From Purshia tridentata (Eukaryota; Streptophyta; Magnoliopsida; Rosales; Rosaceae), in contig QANT01000804.1 of assembly GCA_003254885.1 (NCBI GenBank), forward strand, positions 1-64,000: DNA of 64,000 bases, given 5' to 3'. Every line of letters starts with the position of its first letter. Within the stretch, counting starts at the first letter, position 1. Under the pieces are notes generated by a model that saw only the letters and a list, made by a program, of their open reading frames with translations, searched no databases and had not been told where the DNA came from. A program made the translations under genes and the position numbers. Of the stretch, positions 35,339 to 46,375 are shown in pieces.

Positions 35339-38300
35339 GAAGAGGAGGAGAGAGGCTGCGTGGTAGAGAGAGTATCGGCTAGGGTTTATGATAAAAACCA
35401 CAGAGGAGGAAACCAATCGGCGACTGATAATAACCGTTGGATGGGAGATACGGACGGTCGCGATTGCGCGCTCTTTATGCTTTTATAATGGATTCGGTGA
35501 CTCCAATGAGAAAAGGAGAGAGAGTGTGTGTGTCAGACTGTCAGTGTATATTGTTGAGGAGACTGTGAGAGAGAGAGAGAGTGGTTGATATTTTCGTGTT
35601 GAGGACATAATTGACTAAAATGGGCTTGATGTGATGGGGAGGGTGCGGGAATTTGAAAGGTTGGGTATGGGGCTTTGAGTCTTTTTGAGGCGGTGGAGAG
35701 AGTCGAATTTGGGTTTAAATGCGGCCAGTATTCCTCCCGTGAACTCGGGATTTAAATTTGTGTTACGGTTGTAAATCTTGAAGGAGTAAAAGTACAGGTC
35801 CGCTGTAATTTTCAGTTAACTTGGACATAGCAAAACTACAGCTATATGTGAAAAGAGAAAAATGCAATTGTCTTCCCTATATTATTACAATTTGTTCCAC
35901 TTCCACATGCTTTCATTTTAGAAAATTTAAGTAAAAATTTGTTTACATAAAGTTAAATTTTCATTACAAAAAATCTTTATTGAGAAAAAAATGATTGTCA
36001 CATATCCATTACTTTATCAATTTACTAAGTAAAATTGCAAAATTACCTCGATTGACAAATTAAAAGTTCAAATAATAAACTAATACAAATATAATAGTCA
36101 GAGAAGCAAACTGACACTTATTCCTTGTAAAAAATATCCACAAAAAATCAGAGTTTAGTCTTTATTATATTTTTTATTTGCACTAAAACTTTATGGGTTT
36201 GTTTATTTTCTAAATAAAGGCCTTTAACCACCACTACCCCCATCAAACTTTATGAGTTTGTTTTTCACAAGAAAAACTTGATCCCATTAACTAATGACCC
36301 GAGCAACACGCATCCGCAGTCTGAATGCAAAAACCAGGCACTTGTGTTGCCATGCAATAAGTAGTCCAAAAATAGCATAATTCTCACTGCCACCACTAAA
36401 TCACCATCTCCATTACAATTATACATTCTAAGACTAAACCCTCGAACCCCCGCCTGAAAACTAACATATTCAACTTAACTAAACCAGCATGGAAGCATTG
36501 TTGATGAACCGCCATCGAATAGGAATTGTTGCCAGACCACCACATTTGAGCCACAAGAATGCAAACAAATCAAGTTCCTCCTTAATTAGTCTGAATATGG
36601 ATTATGTACCTAAATAAGTCCCAAAATAACATAAAGATTGACCGAATTTGAGTCATTCTCATTACACTCCAATCATGTGTTTACTCACACTCATCGGAAA
36701 GGACTTGGTATCGACTTAAATTCCATCTAGAGCCATCTGCCCTCAAGTGAGTAGTTGAATAAAATATAATGTGTTTTGCACAAGATATTTTAGTGATTAA
36801 ATTTAATTGGATTCTGATTCATGATTATTAGTAAACACATGAGTAAGAATCAACTTTTCATTTTCATTCCAGATAGTTAGAAAACAACTTAATGGGAATG
36901 ACTCCTTCCTACTCCAATTCCTTCTCTCCCCATTTCTTCTGTCTTTGATTCATTTTCTCTTTGATTCCATGTTAGTATTTTCTTGTCAATCCTAGTATAG
37001 AACGTATTAACTAGTTTAGAAAGGACGATATAGTAATAACATTACCTCATTTCTCTCATCTCCACTCTCATCTCACTTATCTCACATCTTTATTTAGTTC
37101 CTACTATAATCTTCAAAAGTTAAAGATTAGTAATCCTTTTTAGTAATCGAGTTGGTCTTATATATACGTGATAAGGTAAATTAGGTAATCAAATATATAA
37201 GGTAAATTACGTAGTCAAAAAAGAAAGAAGATTAACTCTTCTTTCTTTTATTACTTAGGATCCGTGCAAGACGAAAGTCTCATGCATGGTTTTGGATGAG
37301 AGAAAGAAGTGAGAAATCTTCTTTTCAACTCAGACTCTCCAACTCCAATTGTTGCTTTTTACTTTGAAAGTAGCTACTTCAGCTTCAACTACTCGAATTT
37401 TCGATATTCTTTTTATTTACTAGATAGTTTCTATTATTATAAATGGTGTACGATAAAGCATGTCTATAGATAGGACAGCTAGTTCTAGGTGGAGGAGAAG
37501 AGACCTTGATATTGAAGATGAAACCCTATTTTTCTGCATTCAAAGTGAATTTTTAAAATGCCACTCGAAGGAGTTTCAAGAAGGCTACTTGAGCCCAGTT
37601 TAGTAGTATGGTAGAAGTGGTTTCTAATAAGTTAAGATATCTTAATTTACAATAAAATTTCAACCCATTTTCACCAAGACTTTACCAACAATTTCAACCC
37701 TACCAAATGGGCATGGTGCTTACTTATTTTTACGACAAACAACGAGAATGAGTTTCTCTTTCTTGACAAGATAAGCATGATGATGAAGAGTGTTCATCAT
37801 GTGAATTTTTCTAAGAGTATTTTAGTCCAAGAATATGAAAGAAAAAAAGGGTCAACTCTAAAAGTTCATACAATGGGTTAGTCTTTGTTAGTGGGGTGAC
37901 GCCTAAAGGGTTGTTTATAAATACAAAAACAAAAAACAAAACTCAAATGAAAAGCAAATGGAGCTAGTAATGCATTTTTGTATATCCTTCAGTGCTAAGT
38001 AATGCAACTGCTTTCTTTTTTGAAGAATAATAAAGTCTTCAGTTTGGTACAGATGGACCAAAGAGAACAACAGTTATTTAATCTCATCTAATTCCTAGGA
38101 AACGGCAAAACCAATAAATCACAAATAAATAAATTGAAGGGCAGGAGCCAACTCATGGATGTGCGTGCTACACTGAGTTTGGTATATAAAGACCAAAACA
38201 AACAAAAGACTAAAAGAGTAGACTTTGGACCTTGTAACTTGTGATGTTGAAATTTTCCATGAAATTCATATATCATGCATGCAAAACATATCAAAAAGAA

Positions 38301-39261
38301 AAAGAAAAATTAACACATACCAAGATTCACCTAAGAGGTGGTATGAATAGGACCAATAGGAGGCATCATAAAAATTACTACAATATTATTTCTGAAATCT
38401 ACTTGACCCAACCAACATCACATTTAGTCATATTCTACTTGGACCTAAAGTTTGAAATGATTAAATAGACACACATAGACAAAACACTAATGCATGACAT
38501 ACTTGCTCCACACAATCAATGGATTTGCTAAAGCCTAAAGGTATAAGAACAATTTCTCAAGCGCGTAGTTAATTAGGTCATTTAAATATATAAATTTCAG
38601 GTTGGTATTTAAAAAGTACATATGATTTTGTGTGCTGTGATGGGGGTTTAGATAATTGACCATCCATTTCTATTACTGATACATTATTTAGTCCCCCTAT
38701 TTAAAAAGTAAACACAACTCTTACATATAGAAATGGTAAGTTGACTTAGAGGCCTCATGTATATCATTCTATGTCAATAAATGCTGCATTGCATGCAGCT
38801 TGCATTCATGTGTTTGAGTTTTTTCATTTACATGTTTGACAATATCTGCTGAATATAACGTTGAAATAATATTATCATTCTTAAATAATTTTGAGAGAGA
38901 AAATCCTTAACAATTTTTTCCTGGGACTTCCTAGATTTTGGTGTAAACCTTGAAATGACTCTGAAAATGAAAGTAAAAGTTGTAAGGGTTGGTGAAAACC
39001 CAGATTTATAACTAAAACCCAAAAATTACATTTTGGGATATTTGGAAAAAGTCCTTATGAGTTCAAATTTTCTATGTATATTAGGCTTCCCTAATCCTAG
39101 TTTTTAAGAGAAAAATAGCAAGGTTATTTTATTGATTCTAGGAAGTATCTTTAACTTGAAATTTTTTGAGTCTTTCCTTTTGTATTGGGAGTCTTGTACT
39201 AAATAAACATATACTATTATACTTTATGGAAACAGATCCTCCGCTGATTATTCATATGTTT
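34887..39261. other. EPCR 5' flank and gene-poor AT-rich DNA
   Basis: 34887 to about 35600 is the likely leader and promoter of the minus-strand EPCR gene, with a (GA)n tract at about 35311-35338. From 35700 to 39261 there is no supportable gene. 36640-36900 has imperfect inverted similarity (ATCATGTGTTTACT versus its complement about 170 bp on), suggesting an old small inverted-repeat element, but I could not define ends. Confidence 0.45.
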
Positions 39262-39363
39262 ATATTGTGCAAATAAATAAAACGGTGTGGTTTTTTTTTT
39301 GTCCATCTCCNTTATATTGTGCAAATAAATAAAACGGTGTGGTTTTTTTTTTTTGTCCATCTC
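39262..39363. repeat. About 50-bp direct repeat across an assembly N
   Basis: 39262-39310 (starting TTATATTGTGCAAATAAATA) is repeated almost exactly at 39312-39363, separated only by the N at 39311. This is the pattern of two contig ends that overlap but were not merged. Confidence 0.8.
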
Positions 39364-39552
39364 CCTAATAGCAGGTTACTTTTTTTTTTTCCCTAGCTAT
39401 TTCCCTTCACTTTCTTCTACTGGTAAAAAGGGCAAAAAGCACTAGGTTTTTCTCCTTTTTCATTTTTAGAACTACAAAAGGAATTGTAGCTAACCTTCTT
39501 GGATTATCATTGAGACTCATATACTGAGTTTGGGAACCTCATTCTCAGCCTG

Positions 39553-39744
39553 TTGATAAATTGCAATTCACTCATTTCGAATTTCTGTAATAAATATGCA
39601 GATGGTTCAAGGATCACAGGGTTCTACGTGAATGAAACCATAATGACGGACCCTGAGAACCGTCAAGAGATGAACTTGCATGGTGTTTTGATTGGGTGTA
39701 GCGAGTCATTGGAGGGAATATCAGTCTCTGGGAAGAGAACATGA
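39553..39744 (+). pseudogene. Fragment of a nepenthesin-type aspartic protease
   Basis: The frame reads CNKYADGSRITGFYVNETI then MNLHGVLIGCSESLEG. It matches the block between the first active-site loop and flap region of plant A1 aspartic proteases, where YADGS, a G-F/Y-NET segment and VLIGCS-S--G are conserved. The match stops after GISV; the usual AADGVMGLG that should follow is missing, and neither catalytic D-T/S-G motif is present nearby. It is a gene fragment, not a working enzyme. Confidence 0.6.
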
Positions 39745-42700
39745 ACATTTGGGAAAACTAAAGTGTGAATGGAAAAATTGATGAACTTACTGTGATTTCG
39801 ACTGATATGGCTGATGGAGATGGCAACGCCCGCTAGAGGATGCAATATTATATAATCAAAACTAAAACAAACAAAGCTATAAAAACAAAAATTTAAAATC
39901 TTACTTTTTCCACAAAAAAAAAGTGATGTGTAATAGGGAGAGACAACAACATTGTTTCATTTATCGGTACAGTGTCAGCATATTATCAGCAGAGGATTCA
40001 TTTCCATTTTCCACAACCCTAAATAGAAGGGAACAGAGTATTGCAAAACCTCCTACGTCCTTCCTCGCTATATGATTTATATTCTCCATACTTTACCTCA
40101 TTGCATAAACCTTTGAATTTCCATGCTTTAGCAATACCATGCGTATTCATATTGTGCTTAAGTTGTTCTGGAGTCCTTAGACCATGTTTTTTAATTCATA
40201 TCCTTTACAACTGGATCATTGTGAGAGCTTAGTTTTTCCAAGATAGAGGAGTTCTTATGCCTACTAGGCTACTCCTGAGATACATGTTATTGGGTTTGCC
40301 TCAAGATACAGACAAGAGAAATTATTAGAATTTTGAGCCAATGAAGCCTAAGTCCATGAAACAACAATCTCGAGAAATCCTATCAGGCATCTAGGATTTC
40401 TCTAGATTTTGATTTTTCTTAATGACATGCTTATTACACGGCATGCCACATGGCACTCCAAATCATGGTTTAAAAAAATTCTTAAAGTTTCTTAGTTTCT
40501 TTTTCAGTATGTGTTGCATATATTGTTGTTCCCTTTAAATAATCCTCTTCCTAAGTCGAAATTTTACATGTTACTCTGCTTGTCAAAGTATTACTCATAG
40601 CCACCCTATGTTTATGGTGCATGAAGAGTACTGCCTAGAGATCCACAATTTATGCTTTCGAAGAAAAAAAATTTTGGTTAATCTTTTCCTTGTTATGAAA
40701 AAAAAGTGAACCTAGAATCTAATTTCATTCTATCTTCATCACTTGCACATTGAGCCAAAACCCAAGCTGCTTGTTAATCTAGAACTACAAGGGCATTACC
40801 TTTCCTTTTCACTTTTTAATTTAACCAACCTACATGGTCACAGTCAATCTATTTGAATTTCTAACACTTTTTCAAGATTTCAGGAGAGGCTAAATCCGTC
40901 CCTACATGACCTACCTAACCCCATCTCCTTCAACCTTTTATTCGTGGTGACCTACTTTGATTCTAGTCCCTAGAGACCAGTCCCCAGATCTCTATACATA
41001 TGCACATGTGTGTATGTCTGTTTTTTCAGCATTTGTACAAGCCAGATTGTAGGAAATCACCAAAGTACGATGCATTGTGACCAAAAGACCTCCATTCTAT
41101 GTCATAAACTGTCCCAACCCTCAGCAAACAAGGATCCAAATTTAGTTCTTATAAAGGTTCCAAGTTTAGTGTTTAAGTACAGGAAAACAAGCTCTGTGGG
41201 GGGAAGTTTCACATCTACTACTAATCTTAATCTATGGCTTCAGCATACATATTCAAGATCTAACAACAAGGAGCAAAGAAGCTGTTTTGACAGTGCATTT
41301 TATTGCAGTAAAAAATAAAGTGGGCATTACTTACAGAGTTGGACTCCCCTGGATGGAAAGGTGATGGATGTGCTAAATATCACCATTTATACATTTTTTA
41401 AACAAGTGAGTCTGGGTAATCCTTTTTACCTTGTGCTGCTCCTCTTCCTGGATCCAGCATGCATTGCATTTTATATTAAGGATCTAGATAAATGACCGGG
41501 TAATCAATTTTGCGCAACAAATTTAGCAAAGGAAAATATCAGATAAATAGTTTGAGACATACCACTTACTAGGCTATTTAGGAGAATGGTTATTACAAAA
41601 CTAAAAGTGGTCAGTACCAATCATACCCCTCTTCTCCTGCAGATATTTTTGAACATCATAATGAGTGGACAAGCTCCAGTAAACAAAAAAATTTAAGCAT
41701 ATACTTGCATAACATTGATGTCTTCCAATGGATCTACACATAAAAAATGAATCATGTATAATCACAGGAGAGGGTACATTTAACTCCATATAAAGTGCAC
41801 AGTCTGGACTTAATAGTTGATTTGGTTGGTTCGCATCCAGACATATATTACATCCTCAAATATCAGTGACTTAATATCACAATGGTTCAAGATTTGTCAA
41901 AGATAAAAATCATTGAAAAGGAGCTAGATTAAACAAATGACAAGAATTCACAATATTTACTTCACAACAGCATTAGGGAAAAGAATATTCTCAGCACACA
42001 AAGGAGGGAGGGACATGACTGAGCCACCAATTCATAGACAATTTCATTGAGTAGGCTATTGTCTCATTAGCCTTTCATTACCTTTATGGCAAAGGTTTTG
42101 AGTTAAACTGAAGAACTAATGATGGTGATTATAAGTTGTGTCAAATGTTCCTGATCCCATTTATTAGTCATAACCCAACTTGTTGATACCTGTTGTATCT
42201 TTTTTGAATAGGAAGCAATTTCTGGAAAAGAAAACATATAAACGGACTTCTTACTGATGAATCCAGGAAAACATTAATTAAAAGATTTATTGTTTTAACA
42301 GAACTATCATTCAAAACTAAACCTCAAGAAGTAACTGGTCCAAAGTAGTAATGTTGTCACTTTTCACCCAATGAGCACTTCATGAGAGCACTTCAAACTC
42401 TTTAACATATCTGTCTTTAAGCACATAATTTTTATTTTTATTTTTCTTCTTTTACCCAACAGATAACTTATTCAAGACCCAAGGCAACCAATAAAAGCCA
42501 CGACTGCAATGCTGTTATGGGTTTGGGTGAAACAAAGCAAACCTTAGTTTAATAACACATTGACCTTAAGTAAGTAGTGAATTTGACACTCAGACCATAC
42601 ATGATCTTTTGACTGGTGTAACGAGAAAATGTTCTGCTGATATATTTCAAAAAAGGTCGTCTCATATCCTAGCTTCTTTCCTCATTTCCCTTTATATATT

Positions 42701-44220
42701 TTAATGTCAGTCCCTCCTGGGAAGAAGAGCACTTGTAAAATATCTCTTGTCCAGTGTCTTGACTCGCTAATTTTAAATTATGCAACCACCATATGCATGG
42801 GATTAGAACCTACTTGAGAAGCTCTGGCAACTGTTTATTCTAAAAGGAAAATTTCAAAATTTCAAAAACAAAGTTCTCACTCGTTCTTCATATACTACTT
42901 AGCAATGATGACAACATGCCCACCTAAGCAAGATAAATCCACAAAATCAAATATGAGGAGCTCAAACATTGACTACTGTATCCTCAATAATTAAAACCCT
43001 TCCACTACCCCTCTTGGGTAGACAACATTTATTCAACAATACCTCCTGCCCCACTGTAATTGATCATGTTCTCAAAAGTTATGCATTCACTAATTAAAGT
43101 GTTTTTAACTCTACCTCTACTATGCTCATCACGAGAATCATTCCAACTAAGATCCTCCATTTAGAAAGCATCAACTATTTTATATAAAATCACACTCCCA
43201 CTCTATAAGCCAAAGACCATATAACAAGAAATTCAAAAACATGAAATGAAATAGGTCAATGGATTGGCACAAATCTATATGAATCAAATTTATCCAACCT
43301 AAAAATAATCTAGTGCACTACACCTTTAAAATCTTCAAATCAATTGCATTTTTACAACAGCTATTTCAAATAAATTGCATTAACAGCTATTTCAAATCAG
43401 TTGCCTTTTCACAACATGACCAAGCTGAATCATAAAATTTTACACCAATAGATCAAAGCTCAAATTTTACCAAAACCCACATTTGAAACAATTGGAGAAC
43501 ACCACCCCATATCCTAATTGCGGATTCAAAATCAAACATAAAGACAAAATATACTGAGAAACAGTTGAGATTCTACCTGAAGCTGCAACTGATAAGACCA
43601 TTGAAGGAACACCGTGACTATCAATGGGTCCGCAGAACTTGAAGTCTGTGTCTCACACACAACAAATATTCATACCTTCAATACCAACAAGCTGAATTGA
43701 ACCAAAACTAGCTTGTTTTATATGTGACATTACAAAATTGCAGGGAAGCTCAGAGTCTGATCTATATAATCTAAAAAAGTCTCTGGACCCAAGAAAGTAG
43801 ACAATAAAATTGAGAAATTGAGAATGAAGTTGCAGAAGACCTTCAGGGCACAACAAGCTGTAAGATGAAGAAGAACCATATTTGGGAAAGAACGAAGGGT
43901 AAGACTAGTAAGCATTCGGTCGACCCTGTTTTACTATTTGAAGGCAAATTTTGTTAACGAATTATTACATTAATAAGTCCACTTTTTTATTTTGGGCCAA
44001 AAATAAGTCCACTTTACACTCCTCTGCTAATAAATTAACTCACATTTATTAAATGTTAAAAATATTAATCTCATTTTTAAAAATAATGAAGAAAATTATG
44101 CTACGACCAACCAGTGACAGGCATAATCGGCTTGTGATTCAAGTCTACTATGTCCAAATGTCGAGTTTAAATATGTGAGAAAAAACAATACAAGCTAATA
44201 TTTACTTTCATTATAGGAAT
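39745..44220. other. Gene-poor intergenic DNA
   Basis: AT-rich with scattered short open frames and no exon series that I can support. A minus-strand stretch at about 43650-43920 has a 67-codon open frame and plausible leader-like sequence but no recognisable domain. No tRNA-like cloverleaf or long inverted repeat was noticed. Confidence 0.4.
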
Positions 44221-44221
44221 T

Positions 44222-45035
44222 TAAGATTAAATATTAAGTTTCAATACTTTTTTAGAAAATCAGTTTTGCTCATAATTTTTAGGTTTGGCTACTAATTAAT
44301 GAACTTGATTTTTAGAATAGATCACAAATTTACAGCCCATTTGTTTTGAATTTTATTTATTTGACAAATTTGCCCTTCTATTGTCCTTTGGCAACGTATG
44401 ATGGGTCTAAGATAAAATTTATAAATTTTTGATAGGAAATTAGTTAATATATTTTCAACTTTAGTTTTAGTTGTAACTGTATGGCACTTAACTTCAAACT
44501 CAGTTGTGATTGAATGACAGTTACAACTAAATTGTGATACAGTCGCAGTTAGGTTGTGACTGAATTGAAATTTTTTTAAGAGAAATTATATTACAATATA
44601 GTATAAATAGAGGTTAAAATAATACTTAGTATAGTGGTGGGAGTTCTCTTTTTCAACTTACCAAGATAATCACAACTGAATTGTAAAATAGTCACAGTTA
44701 AAATGTGATTAGATTGATTTTTTTATAGTTTTAATACAATATAGTATCAATCACAACTAAATTGTAAGATAGTCACAGTTAATATGTGATTGGATTGATT
44801 TTTTTATAGTTTTAATACAATATAGTATAAATTAATGTAATAGTATGAATGTAATATATATATATATATTATTGTAGTGGCGTATGATGTAATATTTGTG
44901 AATTATAGTGTCATTTACTATATTATTATGTTTGACTTTTTAACTAGTACCTAATCTAAAATGCTATTAAATTTTGGTACCTAAACTAAAAAATTATTGA
45001 AATTTAGTATTTAAAGTCAATTAACCTTTATTTTT
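44222..45035 (+). repeat. Dispersed AT-rich repeat, copy A
   Basis: It shares long blocks in the same order with 48895-49680: TTAGTTTTAGTTGTAACTGT / GTGACTGT, GATACAGTCRCAGTTAGGTT, AATACAATATAGTATAAATT and CTATTAAATTTTGGTA. An internal unit of about 80 bp is duplicated in tandem (about 44672-44750 and 44751-44828, ATCACAACTRAATTGTAARA...) but single in copy B. It is non-coding and of unknown class. Confidence 0.75.
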
Positions 45036-46008
45036 ACACGCATCATTAAATTTAAAAAATATATAAAACACTTTTCATACTTTTTATTATTTCTACAATA
45101 CCCCCTTTCTCAAATTCTTTGCCGACTTTGTAATAACAAATGATATATTTTGTTAAATACAGTCTTCACAAAGTTGCATTGAATAGATAAATCAATCATT
45201 TGTCCTTGTGGATCTAACAGTACTTCTCTCATAATAACATAGAATGATTAATTACCCAATTTCTCAAAGTTTCGGCAGCATGTTTTCTAAATTTTCTTAC
45301 TCTACATATATATATATTAGAATTAAGCCTCATTAAAAAACAGTCTGAATAACAGAGTACATCAACACAACCAGTTTCTTTAGATGAACCTAAATTCAAT
45401 TTTCACATGATAGATAACAAACAAGTCAAACCCAGAAAGTTAATCCTATCCTATGTAAGCATATATATCTCCCTATTAAAAGCAACTTAATTGACTAGAA
45501 ACATAAAATGCAAATGGATATGCTTTCAACTTATAATCACATTGCTCCAAAGAAATAAAGGCGCACACCACTATATATTGATGTTATAAATGTAACAAAG
45601 CACCTACATCGATCTCTCTCTCATACATTATATATATCCAAGAAATTCAGTGCTTCTGAAGAACAATCTTTTCTACGAAGCATGTGAAAAATGAATTACA
45701 TACAACGACACTGCATTATGGGTTTGTTCTAAGGAATTGAGTTTAAAGGAGAGAAGAAAATTATAAGATTTTTTTAGTTTTGGTCATTTTCAAAAGTTGG
45801 GTAAGTAGGGAGAAGTGGATAAAGTAGATTTACTTTCTTTATTCTTTTAGTTAAATCATTAGAGGTTATTTTACAATACGATAAATTTGTTGTTATTTTT
45901 TTCATTTAAATATGGATGAAAAAAATAACACAGAGACCTAGAAATATAACTACTCTTAATTAAAGTACCCGTAAAATTCTAGGAGAAAGCAAAACACAAC
46001 ATGCAAAA
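45036..46008. other. TNL upstream region
   Basis: AT-rich sequence between repeat copy A and the TNL proximal promoter. No gene seen. Several TATATATATA tracts. Confidence 0.5.
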
Positions 46009-46040
46009 AGTCAAGTCAAAAGCAAAATGCCAAAAGTCAA
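46009..46040 (-). promoter_or_regulatory. Cluster of three W-box cores upstream of the TNL gene
   Basis: AGTCAA at 46009-46014, 46014-46019 and 46035-46040 is TTGACT on the minus strand, the WRKY-binding W-box. The cluster lies about 340-370 bp before the TNL start codon, where WRKY control of immune-receptor genes would be expected. Binding is inferred, not shown. Confidence 0.45.
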
Positions 46041-46286
46041 AAGCAAAATGCAAACTCTACCTACTTACCCACTAAAATGCCAAAGCACTTACGGACTAAT
46101 TTGAAAAAGAGAATCCAAAAATTCCAAAGCAAATGACGTCCTAATATAGTGGAAATCGAAAAAAAGTGAAAAGCCAACAGCGAATAAATCAAAGCTGTAG
46201 CCACACGTACACTACCACGCCTAAGCAGCACTTTTTGTTTTCAAGTAAACATTTAATCCATATATACCATGATTGCTTACCTGACT

Positions 46287-46341
46287 ACTTCGATCAAAAG
46301 ACAGACAGTACTTCGATCAAAAGACAGACAGTACTTCGATC
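46287..46341 (+). repeat. 23-bp tandem repeat in the TNL leader region
   Basis: ACTTCGATCAAAAGACAGAC plus AGT occurs at 46287-46309 and 46310-46332, with a partial third copy ending at 46341. It lies 35-90 bp upstream of the ATG, probably in the 5' UTR. Confidence 0.9.
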
Positions 46342-46375
46342 TTCTTACAGTTTGGTTGTTGTTTGATAATTGGAT

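Noticed and set aside
43653-43915. Minus-strand frames possibly marking a small gene
   Set aside because: No domain, no consistent splice partners, and the overlapping frames are equally long.
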